DNA of 64,000 nucleotides from the NCBI GenBank assembly GCA_015501055.1, contig JADNYV010000095.1:62001-126000 (forward strand). Direction: 5' to 3'. Both the position numbers and the translations under genes were made by a program. Under the pieces are notes generated by a model that was given only the letters and a program-made list of their open reading frames with translations, was not told the DNA's origin and did not search any database. The stretch is from Mucidula mucida. Lineage: Eukaryota; Basidiomycota; Agaricomycetes; Agaricales; Physalacriaceae. This document shows positions 34,276 through 45,929 of the stretch, one piece after another. Every line of letters begins with the position of its first letter. The first letter of the stretch is position 1.

Positions 34276-37200
34276 CTATATATCATCTTCCGGACCATCC
34301 TCAATCATCTTCGCATAGTCCTCATAGCTCGCGAACGTCGGCAGCGACTTTTTCACCTTTTTCCTCTTCGTCGTATCCTTCTCGTCATCTTCTGCTCGCT
34401 TGCGTTTCGCGCCTCCACCTATGCCACCCCACTCCTCTTCCTGCTCCTCGGCATCGGCTAGATCTTCTGAATCAGATTCAGATCCATCAAACTCGACGAG
34501 ACCGTCCATGGGCACGAGATCGTCGTCGCCAGAATCCTCAGCCAGAGAGAGTCCTCCATCATCATCATCATCTAGGTCGGACGGCATGTCATCGTCGGGG
34601 TCAGATGGCGCATCGCTATCGTCCAAAGCGTCGTCGTGATCCCCAGTATTAGGCATTGTAGCCTTCATCGCCTTCCAAATCTCATCCTCCTCCTCGTCAT
34701 CCGAACTCGCATCCTCGTCGTCCTGAGCTTTGCTCGGTTGTGCTTCATCACCCGTAAGATCCATCTCTTCCTCATCCGAATCGTCATCCGCTTCCTCGTC
34801 GCTATCCCCCGCGTCGCCACCCTTCTTCACATGCTTCTCATTTTTCCTGGAGAAAAATCGATGGAAAAAGACCTCATCGACTGGCACGTCTGTCTCTTTC
34901 CGCTTGGCAAAAGCAGCATCATTCACTCTTTCCTTGGACTCTTCGCCCTTTATCAGCTTCACTCCAGTCCCATCCAGCCCGCTCGCAGCCGGCTGCATAG
35001 CGCTGGCACCTCGCGCTGATTGCGTCTTCTTCGCATTCTTGTACACAAATCGGTCCAAGAAATGCGAGAGCGTATTTTGGGAGAGGTCTGCGCTCGCAGA
35101 GAGCGGCTGTGAAGACAGAAGCTGACCCGCGAGCAGAGAGATTGTCGGATGGTAATGGTACAAAAGTGGTGTTAGTTCCCAAAGCGGCGACGACGACGCA
35201 TGCGAGTACTGCGGATCTCGTTTTCGTGGATCATACGGCTCACTGTCGTCGTCCGGGTTTGCTGGTTTGGTTATCATCTCCCTAAGTCCGGGTGTCGTAC
35301 TGAAAAGCTAGGGATGCATTAGCGAGTTGCGAACTAGAGACGTTAGTTATATACCTCGCCAAGTAAGAACAAGCCACCAGCAACGAACTCGGAGGCACCG
35401 CTCCCACCAGAGACGAGCAGCTGTACGAAGCGCCGTACTAGGGCCTTGACACGATCCCCATTGCCAGTTCCAACGTCTGCTTTGATAGATTTGAAAAGCA
35501 GGTTGAGGTACATAGCCTGTTTGGACGACGATGCCAGCCGGGCATCGTGCAGACTGTCATAGAGTGTCCGATAGAACCGGTCCACAATGGTTTTGGACAC
35601 CGATGTAGAGGAAGATGGGCCACTAGATGACGCCAGGGATGCGGAGATTTGTTGTATAAGGACGAGGGCTTGAAGGGAGATGTTGAATGTCGACTTATGT
35701 GTGATGAGGAAGAGAGTGTCGATGTGCCTGAATAACCTCGTGTCGCCAACGTCGATTTTGGCAAAAGGAAGCGCTCGGTTTACGCCAGTCAATATAGCGG
35801 AGATAAGCTTCGAGTGCTCGTCCTCCACCTCTGTGAAACCTGCAGCACCACGAATCTCGCTCGCCTTGTCCTTTCCCTTCCATTTTCCCTTGCCCTTTTT
35901 GCGCCTGCCATCCATCACCCGACCTTTGTGGTCTGTTGCCACCTCCGCTTCCTCGTCCTCTTTGTCCTCGCGAGAAGTAGAGTCGGAACCTTCCCCTAAC
36001 AGTTCCTTGAAGATCTCAAAGTATAGATCGATGAGTTTGAGCGCGACCTCGCGATCACCAGGCGTCAACACAATCTGGTTGAATGTAATCGTGGCGTAAT
36101 ACCGGACATGTGGGTTACCAAACTTTTTCTCCTCTTTGGGTTTCGGCTTGGGAGCATCGTCAAATCGAATGCGCCTGCTGGCGACCTCGGCTGGGGTGCT
36201 CGCAGCAGTCGCAGCCGTGGAAGATGACGGACGGAGGACGAAGGACACTATTTCGGTGACGATAACGGATTTCATGGAAGGATGCGTTTGAAGGAGCTGA
36301 AGAAGGTGGTGCGACGCACGCGAGCAAAGGGCCTTCTCAATGTCGCCGAGCTTGTTGACCAACAGGCGGAGTAAATTTTGTTCCTGCTCTGGCTTGTCGC
36401 GGAGAAGTATGAAAATGAGATTCATCGCCTGTGTGCGGACGTATGAGAGCGGGTCTAGGGAGAGGGTTTCGAGTATTTGCAGGACGGAAAAGAAATACTT
36501 CTTGAGCCAATCCTCAAAGTACCACAACAAGAGGTGTTGGTCAGTCACATCAGCATGGCGAAGAGGTCGGTCTCGGAAGTATCTAGAAAAAAATTCAGAG
36601 CAAGGTTCAAATGAAGGGTAAATACCTACTTGAGCTTCCTACTAGGCGCGCCGCCGCCTACCCACCAATCGACAATACAGCGTAAAGCCTTGAGACTCTC
36701 CTCCCTGCCGCCTTTTCCCTTACCGCGTTCTGCCATCGTCTTGAGCGTCTCGAGGGCCTTTATATTGTGTATCGGGCCGCTCTGGACAAGGAGAGTGAGA
36801 GCACTCAATCGATCCGAAAGAGTACCAGATTGAATGATTTTGGAAAGAAAGCCAGCTTCAGATGTGTGCGCTGAGGACGACACCTGGAACGCTTCAATGT
36901 CACGAGCATGAAGAGATGCAGCGCGGGTGGTGATTTGACTGAGTTCTGCGGGGGAGGCAAGCGTCGAGGACTGAATACGTGTCAAGTCAACGTTGTACCA
37001 CTGGGGAAGCGGTTGCAATATGAAGGTTGTTTTGGAGTTGAAAGTGATCTTTTTAGGGATCTCTGGAATGGGTATGGGTTCAGTTTCTGGTGCTGCCGGT
37101 GGATTGGTCTCTGGCTGTTTCTTGGATTTCGCGTCCTTTTTGAATTTCTTGTCCTGCTTTCGAGGAGCTTTTGTTGACTGAATAGCATGAGCATTAAATC

Positions 37201-37523
37201 GAGAATAGTCTTGTTCACGTACTTCCGAGGTATTCGTCGCTGGTTTTGGTATCTGCTTGGATTTCTGCGATTGGGGGTTGGCTTTCGGCGCTGATTTCGC
37301 GTGCTTTTTTGATTTGGGATCGTTGTCGTCGTCGTCTCCAGATTTGAGCTTTTTTAGAAATGAAGAGACGTCGTGGACCAACGCTGCCTGAAATGAATAT
37401 CAGTTTTAGCACGGTTGATAGTCAAGTTGTATGAACATCTTCCGTGGCCGCTGGTGGTGCCTTTACGTCGCGTTTTTTCTGGGTAGCAAGTTTCTTTTCC
37501 TTGCCTTGGCGTATGCGAGCCAT
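34276..37523 (-). CDS. NOC1: Noc1/Mak21 ribosome biogenesis factor (CBF/Mak21 family)
   Basis: Model complement(join(34276..35307, 35355..36582, 36630..37387, 37437..37523)), 1034 residues, close to the yeast protein. Noc1 forms a complex with Noc2 that binds pre-60S particles in the nucleolus and helps to fold and export them. The N-terminus is basic (MARIRQGKEKK), and another Lys-rich segment follows, suited to nucleolar localisation. A helical repeat region spans about residues 190-560. It includes SYVRTQAMNLIFILLRDK and HVRYYATITFNQIVLTPGDR. ISAILTGVNRALPFAKI (about 545-561) is the signature of the CBF/Mak21 domain. Near residue 715 YDPRKRDPQYSHA and a helix with LYHYHPTISLLAGQLL match the conserved C-terminal block. 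A long Asp/Glu/Ser tract follows, as in most homologues. The start ATG lies 89 bases from the divergent DnaJ gene. Confidence 0.93.
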
Positions 37524-37612
37524 TTCGTAGGAGACAAGTTTTATTTTGATGGCCGGGCCGAAGGCAGAAAGCTGGCTTGACACCGAAAAGGGCAACTTGG
37601 CCTTTCACAGCC
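37524..37612. promoter_or_regulatory. Shared promoter between NOC1 and the DnaJ gene
   Basis: Only 89 bases separate the two divergent start codons, so the promoters and 5' UTRs must overlap. No TATA box is seen. Co-regulation of a ribosome-assembly factor and a chaperone is plausible but unproven. Confidence 0.6.
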
Positions 37613-39230
37613 ATGTCCTCCGCCAACACGAATGTCTTGCCATCGCGGCCTATATATCCTCATATCCAGACCACTTGCAGTCGCTGCAATGCCAGCCTCG
37701 AATTCCCAGTACCTACCCCTCAGCCAAAGCCCGGAACTACACTCCAGATCCGATGCTTTTCATGCCAGTCCGTCATAACACATGCATTCTATCCCGGCCA
37801 GATTCCTTCGTCCAGCAGAACCGCCACCTCCTCCTCGCCTTCGGGCACTTCGACGCCACTGTCTGCAGCAAGAAAAGGCAGGAAAATAGGCACCCAGGAG
37901 AACCCTCTAGAAACTGGCTATTATGACATCTTGGGCGTGCCAGTGACGGCGACGACTGAAGATATCAAAAAGGCCTATCGTACGTAGCTCTTTTTCGCCT
38001 CATTGTCGCCGTTTAATTCATCTCAGGTCGACTGGCAATAAAGCATCACCCTGACAAGAACCCCGATGACCCAAACGCAGCGGAGCGCTTCAATGAGATC
38101 GCTGTCGCTTATCAAACGCTGTCTGACGACAATTTACGCCGCAAGTACAACGAGTTTGGCCCTAAAGAAAGCGCCCCAGAAGGTGGCTACGTCGATCCAG
38201 AAGAAGTCTTTGGCGCAATATTCGGCGGTGATCGTTTCGTGCCCATCATTGGCCACATCAGCTTGGCCAGGGACATGAAGACTGCACTGCAAGAGGTTGA
38301 CGACGCGGAAGAAGACGAGAAGAGACCAAAGGATGCTAAAGGCAGGGTCATCATGAGTGAAGAAGAGAAGCTCAAGAAGGAGGAAAAGGATAGGAAGAAG
38401 AGTGCAGAGGTAATTTCAATTTCTACGTTCACGTCTACTTGACCAACACTCATTACAGAAAGCCGCGGAGAGAAAGGAACGCATTGAAAAGCTTGTCCAA
38501 AATCTCGAACGCAAGCTGGGCATCTTCACAGAGTCTGCAAACGGACCCTACGATCAAGACGTGACCTCAAGTTGGACGACCATCTGCAATTTGGAGGCCG
38601 AGGATCTCAAGAAAGAGTCGTATGGCGTCGATCTTTTACAGGCCATTGGCTTCGTATACGCCTCAAAGGCCAAACACTTCCTCGCGACAAACCAATCTTT
38701 CCTCGGTGTCGGAGGTTGGTTGCACAATGTCCAGGGAAAATACCACGTATTCAGTGAAACGCAAGTCGTCCTTTCGTTCGAAATGGCGATGACTAACTAT
38801 TCCACAGTGTTTCTACTCTTCGATCCGCGATAGAGCTCAAAAGCGTGTTTGAGCAAATACAAGCTGCTGAGAAGGCGGGCAATCTTTCGCCGGACGAGCG
38901 GAAACGTTTGGAGGAGCAAGCGGCCGAGAAAGGATTGCAGGCGCTGTTCAAGGTACAGTCTTATCTGCAAATTTACAGTGACCCGACTCAGATGAGTGTT
39001 AGGGTACGAAACTGGAAGTCGAGTCCGTTCTACGCGAGACCTGCGACCACGTCCTCGAGGACCCAGCGATCTCGCGCGATAAAGCCCAAATGCGCGCCGT
39101 AGCACTACAGATACTAGGTGAAGCGTATATGAGCGTGAAGAAGGACAAAGAGAGCATTGACGAGAGTGAGTATGTGAGGGTTGATACGAAGACGAGTCGG
39201 GAGCGGGAGAAGCAGAAACATACTCATTGA
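37613..39230 (+). CDS. DnaJ (Hsp40) protein with DnaJ-X domain and N-terminal zinc-ribbon-like motif
   Basis: Model join(37613..37979, 38027..38409, 38459..38760, 38808..38952, 39003..39230), 474 residues. It belongs with the Caj1/Djp1 type: a J domain stimulates Hsp70 and a DnaJ-X region follows. The N-terminal 60 residues hold two C-x2-C pairs (CSRC and CFSC, about 22-25 and 48-51). This could be a small zinc ribbon and is not part of the usual Caj1/Djp1 plan. The J domain starts at YYDILGV (about residue 103) with HPD in KHHPDKNPDDPNA. A GGDRF-containing segment and a charged coiled coil follow. The X domain includes SFLGVGGWLHNVQGKYHVF. The third intron (38761-38807) begins GC and not GT (GCAAGT...CAG), and no GT alternative keeps the frame. 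In related proteins the family acts in peroxisomal import or cytosolic folding. The target here is unknown. Confidence 0.9.
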
Positions 39231-39703
39231 CCTGGTATAGACATACACCTCGAGCGCACTTGTAGTTTTAATCGCGGACGTGATGACATCTCTTGTAGCA
39301 TAGCATATACGTTCGACATCATATTATAGGCATTCTCGCACGTATGAATGGACTCGCTACTTCTTGGATTTTGGTTGGTTGACTTGCATGACATCTACTA
39401 ATGGCTTGGTAAAACCAAAAACTGAAGTGTGGCATCAAGTTTCATCGGCATATGAATCTACGTTTCTGGGATTCCGAACCAAGTCCTTGCCAATGCCATA
39501 CACGTCGTAGCAAGTCACATTTCCAAAGGGCTTCTTCGTAGCACACTGATGATACCAGTTCGAAACGATCTTCATTGACTTGACCAAACCTACCCTCGAT
39601 TTCTAGTATATATCAGTATATCCACTGAACGTCCGCGTCCTCCACGTTAAATTAGTATACCTCCAGCGTAAATATATCCATGTCCATTATTCTTACTTGA
39701 GGC
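39231..39703. other. Intergenic between convergent DnaJ and MscS-like genes
   Basis: AT-richer 470 bases with no gene. It should hold both 3' UTRs and polyadenylation sites. Confidence 0.45.
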
Positions 39704-41979
39704 CTACGCGAACCCCCTCGTCGGCATCCCATGACTTGGACTTCCTCTAAATCCACCCGCGTTGCCGAATGATTCCCCGCTTTGTGAAAAAGGAATCGGC
39801 ATAGACATCCCAGGCGCCTGCTGCTGCAGAATGACGGGTTGTACAGGAAGAGTATACCTGACCTTGAGATCTTCAAGGATTGTCTTGAGATTACGCATGA
39901 ACTTGGTTCGACGTGCCCAACGGCCGCCCCAGTCTTGCCAATTGGGCCGGTCTGGAAGAAGCAGTTATTGGAAAGTGTTACAGGGATGTAGACGTCGAAA
40001 AACTTACGCTCCATGGCAACAATAAGGTGTATGGCATTCTGGTATTCCATCTTGTCGATGTTGAGATCCATCCCCGACCAGTCGCGATTGTTTTCGTTGA
40101 TATACTTCTTGATCCCGTTGCGAATCTCCTCGATGACCTCCAAGGGAGTATTATACGCAATTTGAATGTTGGTCGTTTCCCACCTATGTAAAAGAATCAG
40201 AAGCAGGACTGGCGAAAAAAAGCGAGAGCTAACATGGAATTACTCCTTCGTAGGTTATGAATCAACTTGGAGCTTGCCAGCAGTGAATTTGGGGCAATGA
40301 TTTCCTGCCCATCGACCCTCCGAAAGACCGTAGAAAACATTCCAAACTCCCGCACTTCAAGAACCTGGTCATCGATCATAACCAAGTCGCCGACATCAAA
40401 GACATGCGTCGAGAATATGAAAATCATACTCTCGAATAACGTCGCTGCCGAATTGCCAAAAATGAAGGAGAATCCGAGGATGATCGTGGCAAGCGGGACT
40501 AGTGAGGTGAGCGTGTCGTCCTTGTTGAAGATCAACATGCAAACGAATATGATTCCGACCAGACACAATCCAAGACACACGAAGTCCAACTTGGACACCG
40601 CACTTCCCGCATCCTTCATGCTGGACACCAACGACTTGCGCTCGCGGTAAATCCGTTGGACCGCCTCGCGCATTTCACGTTTGGATATGTCGCCATTACC
40701 GTCTTTATCGAACAGCAAGAACGCATCGCGGGCTTCGTCCGGCGTGCGGAAGTAGGGGTAAAAGTCATCAACAATGAGAAAATCGCGTTCATTGTTAAGG
40801 GCGGAAAAGAGCTTCCGAGCGAGGCGCCGAGCAGAGTGAAGACCTCCCATGTCGCGATTGAGCTTGGAGTTTTTTAGTGCAACCTGTCCTATAGCGCCAC
40901 CGATGGCATCGCTAATGAGTGTCGCCATGGCCTTTTTACGACGATTCTTGCTCGCATTCGGCTTGGCCGAGTTGACAGTATTGGAAATGGAGTTAAGGAC
41001 TGCATCAGCCTTAGCAGCGTTGGCTAATCCTGAACTGGAATCGATGGGGGATACGCCAGGAGTCACTCCGGGAGTGTGATTCAGGTCTGCGGATGATGCT
41101 TTCTTGTGGCTGAGGTCCGTGGCGTGACCATGACGGCGCCTCGGTTCTGCACTGGAAAGGCGGTCCAAGGCGCGCAAACCGAGACGGTTCTCGGCCAGTC
41201 GGGCTGCAAGGGCTTTCTGGTGAAAGTTGATGGCAACAAATTGGAGAAAGACTTTCTCAGCAAGGAGGATGATGCCCGCAGCAAACAGAGCTTGCATGAC
41301 TTGATTGATTGTCGGCCAGTACGACCCCGCAGGCTTGTAAACTGCGCGTATGATAGAAAGAGCTATCCACGCCCAAGATATGTCGAGCGCGAGTTTGAGC
41401 CAACCAGACACGGCGAGGGCTAGCTATAGCGGAATCAGAATGCGAGTAAGAGACATATATAGACATTACCTCTAGTTGGAACTTGAATCTCTCCACCTTG
41501 CCGCCAAGGAGAACGATGATACCGATTACCAGTCGGGGAATGGTATCCACGATTAGGTAGGTAACACATGCGGTAGCCCAGACGATGGAAAACCATAGGG
41601 ACCACGTGAAGACATGGGAATGGACGTTGTGGGACTTGAAGCGCAGTTCCACGACGAGCAGGGGAGTAATAAGGATTGCCGAGCCGAGGATGCCTACTAG
41701 AAGGGTGCGGATGGTGCGAGAGAGTTTCATAAAGGCAAGATAGACGAGACGCAGACGTTTGGCCTTGGATGCCTCGAACTTTGCCTTTTCTTCTGCCTCA
41801 CCCTCATCCCAGTCAAACTCGTCGGACGAGTTTGTGGCGGTGGTATCCGTGTCTGCGGACTTGTGGGACTTTGGCGTGTCTGGCATTGGAACCGACATGA
41901 ATGGACGCGAAGGCAGTGCAAAGTCTTTGACATGAGGGTCAGAGACATTGAGAGGGGGAGGCGGACTTGCCCGGCCCAT
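39704..41979 (-). CDS. MscS-type mechanosensitive channel with EF-hand
   Basis: Model complement(join(39704..39951, 40008..40183, 40234..41423, 41470..41979)), 707 residues. It resembles the fungal Msy1/Msy2 type, found in the endoplasmic reticulum of fission yeast, which limits calcium rise under hypo-osmotic shock. After an acidic cytosolic start come hydrophobic segments (TLLVGILGSAILITPLLVVE, FSIVWATACVTYLIV, LVIGIIVLLGG, then AWIALSIIRAV and ALFAAGIILLAEKVFL). A Ser/Asn-rich loop follows. Around residues 415-435 lies a complete EF-hand loop, DKDGNGDISKRE. Next come two further hydrophobic segments (LDFVCLGLCLVGIIFVCML and the TLFESMIFIFSTHVFDVGDL pore region), then the beta domain (VDGQEIIAPNS). 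The C-terminus is Pro/Gln/Gly-rich. The order (channel domain after EF-hand) is normal for the family. It is divergent from the dehydrogenase-like gene, with 252 bases between. Confidence 0.92.
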
Positions 41980-42231
41980 GGTCGCAGCAACTGAGCAGGC
42001 GTGGTGGAGTTGCTTGTCAAATTGTCAATGTTCCGACGACGATCGCCCAGTTTGGCATGTGACGCGGAAGAAGCCGAGTGACGCACTCTGCTTGTCACGA
42101 GCTTGCCACTGGTTGGCAGGAGCGTGGGAGTCTACTGAATTTCGACTCCGCCGCCACAACGAGCCGGCCAGGCACCGCCCTAATTCACTCAATGCCATCT
42201 TGAATTCAACAATGCAATCTCTCATCTCGAT
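41980..42231. promoter_or_regulatory. Divergent intergenic promoter region
   Basis: 252 bases between the MscS-like and dehydrogenase-like start codons. No clear TATA or repeat. It must hold both promoters. Confidence 0.5.
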
Positions 42232-43208
42232 ATGCCTTCACTTGTCGACACGCGAATCTCCAACGCCAAATTCTCTCTTCCCTACACCCCTGTTGCTGTG
42301 TTTGTCGGGGGCACATCTGGCATTGGAGAGGCCATGGTAAAAGCCCTCGCGTCCTACCTCGACGGGAACATCCACCTTTTCATCGTCGGACGCAACAAAG
42401 CAGCGGCGGAAACCACGCTCGCCTCTCTTCCCCGCCCCGAGGGTGTCAAGCGCGAATTTCTGCACTGCGACGCGTTCTTGATGCGCAACATCGTGGCGAC
42501 GTGCAACGAGCTCAAGAAACGCGTGCCGAATGGGAAGATCAACTTTCTCGTGCTATCCCCAGGATATATTCGTGCGGCCGGGAGGAACGAGACGGAGGAG
42601 GGCCTGGACAAGGTGTTGGTGATACGGTACTACTGCCGGTTCAAGTTTATCGGCGGGTTGTTGCCCGTTCTCCAGCAGGCCAAGGAGAGAGGTGAGGACG
42701 CGGTCGTGATGACAATGCTTGGGACAGGCATGATGAACGTGTCAGTGGACAGAGATGATCTGGGGTTGAGGAAAAAGTACAGGATTTGGAACGCAGCCTT
42801 GAAGCCGGCGGTGTATAACGATGTTATGATCGAGGTACGGACTCTGCTCATTATTTTGGCATTGCGCTGATGTGTATATAGGAATATGCGAAACAAAATC
42901 CGGGGATTGGGTTCGTGCACATATCTCCGGGTCAAGTGAAAACATCTTCGCCGAATGAGTTGTACGAGTCGTTGTGGGGTCCTTTGAAGCTCCTTGCGCT
43001 GCTTCTGCGGTTGAGGTACTGGCTCTATGGGATCCAGCCGGAGGAGTGTGCAGAGTATATGCTGTATGCGTTACTCGATAGGCCGAAGGAGAGCGGATGG
43101 AGCAGGAGGGACGACCTTGGGGACGACATTGGGATGAAGTGTTATAATATTTCGGAGGAGGATAAGACGGCGGTGTGGGAGCATTCTGTGGCAGAGACGA
43201 GTGTGTGA
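42232..43208 (+). CDS. Short-chain dehydrogenase/reductase-like protein, paralog 1
   Basis: Model join(42232..42834, 42882..43208), 309 residues. The Rossmann-fold start is clear: FVGGTSGIGEAM (about residues 24-35) is the dinucleotide-binding TGxxxGIG variant with GGTS, then LHLF-like strand and VGRNK. NFLVLSPGY stands in the place of the NNAG strand. The usual active-site Tyr-x3-Lys is not apparent. The region that should hold it reads YRIWNAALKPAVYND, that is Tyr-x7-Lys. ISPGQV follows, as SDRs have PG after the active site. A catalytic role is therefore uncertain. It is likely cytosolic (no signal peptide) and soluble. A close paralog lies at 52567-53560 and the two are now separated by an 8.9-kb transposon. 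Confidence 0.85.
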
Positions 43209-43494
43209 GATGCCGCCCTTCGACGCGCAGCTACCGGACAAGGTGCGCGGTTCCTCCTGCCTTCGAGCAATCGTTCACGAACGATAATGGAGTTAAATCT
43301 TAATAGTAACACGGTCGCCTTGTTGAGTCCCGCTTTACGTCCTGCTTGTAACCTGGCTCATGTAATTCAACCCCATTCTCTATTGACGTCTACTCTCAGA
43401 CCCGTCTTCTGAACGTGCAAGAATCCATCATGAACGTCAAACAAAGATTCCAGACTACTCGTTCTGACAGTCTCGGAAAGTTGACTTTCTTTGC

Positions 43495-43502
43495 CCAGGT
43501 AC
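43495..43502. repeat. 8-bp target duplication of the DNA transposon, left
   Basis: CCAGGTAC, repeated exactly at 52378-52385, directly outside the inverted repeats. Confidence 0.85.
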
Positions 43503-43745
43503 CACCAACACTTCCCACTTAACCCACCTAATTAGGTGGTGTGCACACCCCCGGGTGACCACCTAATTAGGTGGGTTAAGTCGTTATTTACCCTTGGCGT
43601 ATTTTCGAGTATAGCTATGGACTTGTAGCTTGCTCAATGTAGCTGCTAGCCGTCACTACTGCGTGATCGGCGTGTCATCACTGCTCCGCCCATCAAACCG
43701 ACGCTGCTCCCGTCAATTCGTCGCTATTGCGTGATCGGCATGCGA
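43503..43745 (+). repeat. Left terminal inverted repeat with 63-base hairpin
   Basis: Matches 52140-52377 in inverse. After the outer 15 bases it has 21 extra bases absent from the right end. They create a perfect 23-base inverted repeat (43518-43540 with 43558-43580, spacer 17 bases) able to fold as a hairpin. Confidence 0.85.
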
Positions 43746-45382
43746 TCAATTCTTACGCTCGTTGTCCCGACGCCGCCCCCATCGTCTCGCCACTTGTCCG
43801 CCTCGCAAATTTGTTTGGCAAAGAAATTGTAATAAATTGAGATGCAATTAAGATTTTGTTGTGCCTGCTTTATTGCACGCGCGCCATAACTAAGTCTATT
43901 CTAAGTCCACTGATAGTCCATCCTCATCCTTGCCGTTGGTTGGCACAAATATCGTAGACATACATGGAAACGCCTTTGAGCACGTCCAGAGGGGTCACCC
44001 TCATCATCCTCGGGCTCACTATCAACCACCACACCTGTCTGTGCCCGCTCCTCGCAGCGTGCTCTCCAGCCTTCACAGCTGATGCCTTCCTCACAATCGT
44101 GTCACCACCCTCCACAGCCCAAAGCCCTCGCCGACCCGCCCTCATACCAACACTCACGAGTCCATTTCCCAACTGTTTCCCATAATCTAGGCTTGTCCTG
44201 GCCTCGCTGCATAATATCGGCTGCCTCTCATCAGATCTTGTAGACAAAGCCTAGCTGGAAAGGCGTATGTAGAGAGGTAACAATATCGGTGTGTTCCCAG
44301 CGTGCGCGCACATCCTGCCAGCTGACAAGGCATATTAGGTCTATCTTTGCAGTGCATACTGCAGCGGGGATAGACACTGTTGCATGGCGAGTAGAGAGAA
44401 TGACAGTCCTGGAGGGAGGAGCGGAGGTACAGCAGGCGCTTGCGAAGGCGTGGTGGTGGGTAGCGGAAGAGAGACGATCATTGATCGCGTAGTAGTCAGA
44501 CGCGGTACTGGCCAATATTTAAACTTTACAATGTCATCCACGGCGCGAAAGGCGGAGCATCATAGAGAATCAGTGTCTATAAACATAGTTATAATCATGG
44601 ATGTATTCAACAATATGAAGGAAAATGTGAGTAAGAATGATGAATGTTCGACGATGATCTGTTAAGGGCATACCCATACTTAAGGATTGTCTCATACTTG
44701 CTTGAGTACAACCAAAACTCCCGACTTCCAGCTTGTACTAGTAGACACCATTCTTGCAGCATACACTACTTATATGAAATACAAGACAACTGACGACCTT
44801 ACTTTGGCGTGTTTAAACTATCACCATCGTCGAGGTCGACGATGAGCCGACAATCATGATATACAGGTATATCTTTGTGTGTACTTACTGGATTGGCTTG
44901 TTTCTTCTTTTGATGGATGGCGACAGTCTATTTCCGATGCTCATAAGGTAAGTACGTTGTAGCCATCGTTGTAGAGGGCAATCCCGCACCATATTTCGGA
45001 ACCCGGCATCTCGATCCGGACATCCGAGACAGCGATCAAGCAGCATTTTGGTCTTCCCCACCACCATCGACGAATCTTCCAACCACAGCATAGTGACGAG
45101 GACGGCCTGTGGGGACAGGATTACCGGTATCTAGTGAGTGTCTTATATTGTTTGCCTGCTCACGGTGTTGTCAGTGGTTGCTGCAAGTCTCTCACTCAAC
45201 TGCAGCACCACGCTGACAGCGGACGACGATACACATCATCATTCTTGTGATGGCACTCTCCTCACCTTCACCATCGACCCCATCCCGATGCAACCTGTTG
45301 TCCGCGCCTCAATGACTCCACCAACGCCGTGTCATACATGCTTTCTCCCATTTCGAATGACGGATGCCTCTTACTCGAACGA
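43746..45382. other. Interior of the DNA transposon, no gene found
   Basis: Small frames only, such as 43924-44247 (minus) and 44384-44665 (plus), without transposase motifs or splice-linked partners. The continuation after the inserted retroelement is 51915-52139. Confidence 0.5.
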
Positions 45383-45387
45383 CTGTG
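45383..45387. repeat. 5-bp target duplication of chromovirus 2, left
   Basis: CTGTG, repeated at 51910-51914. Confidence 0.85.
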
Positions 45388-45916
45388 TGTTAGCGACTGA
45401 CTAAGCCACGAGACTCAACCAGGTACCACAGCAAGAACTAAAGAAGAAAGCGTTCGCGTTCGTAAGACTAGGCTAGGCCAGGTGTATAAACGAGATCGGA
45501 ACTAAAGTACAATGATACTACACTACTGCTTATATACTAGTACGTCTGTGTTTGAGACTCCTTGTCCATACGCGTTTCCACTAGGGATGCTCCACGCCCT
45601 TGACCCAGTGTTGTATGCTACTAGTCCGTGAAACCATTAAATACGAGTGGTAACTGCATGTAAGTAATAATACTGAAACGACCATGTGTACTACGAGTGT
45701 CGGCGGTGTGTATACAATAGGGAGTCCATGAGGTATCGGCATGTATGATGTCATCCATGTGTTGGACGTGTGTGCGACATGAGTACGGCTTCGGTAATGA
45801 AAAGGGGTATGATCGGTGACGAAACAGATGATGAAACAGTCCGTTGGTTGATAAGACAAGGCCCCCAATAAGATATGATAAGATGTGAAAGTGTGAAAAT
45901 ATGGCAATTCATAACA
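45388..45916 (-). repeat. 3' LTR of chromovirus 2
   Basis: 529 bp, TG...CA, nearly identical to 51382-51909. One extra T near 45614 compared with the other copy. Confidence 0.93.
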
Positions 45917-45929
45917 TCACCCCCTCCTT
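45917..45929 (-). other. Polypurine tract of chromovirus 2
   Basis: AAGGAGGGGGTGA on the minus strand directly before the 3' LTR, the expected plus-strand primer. Confidence 0.8.

Noticed and set aside
43924..44665. Open frames inside the DNA transposon as a possible transposase
   Set aside because: No catalytic or zinc-finger motif, no splice-linked continuation, and composition not coding-like.
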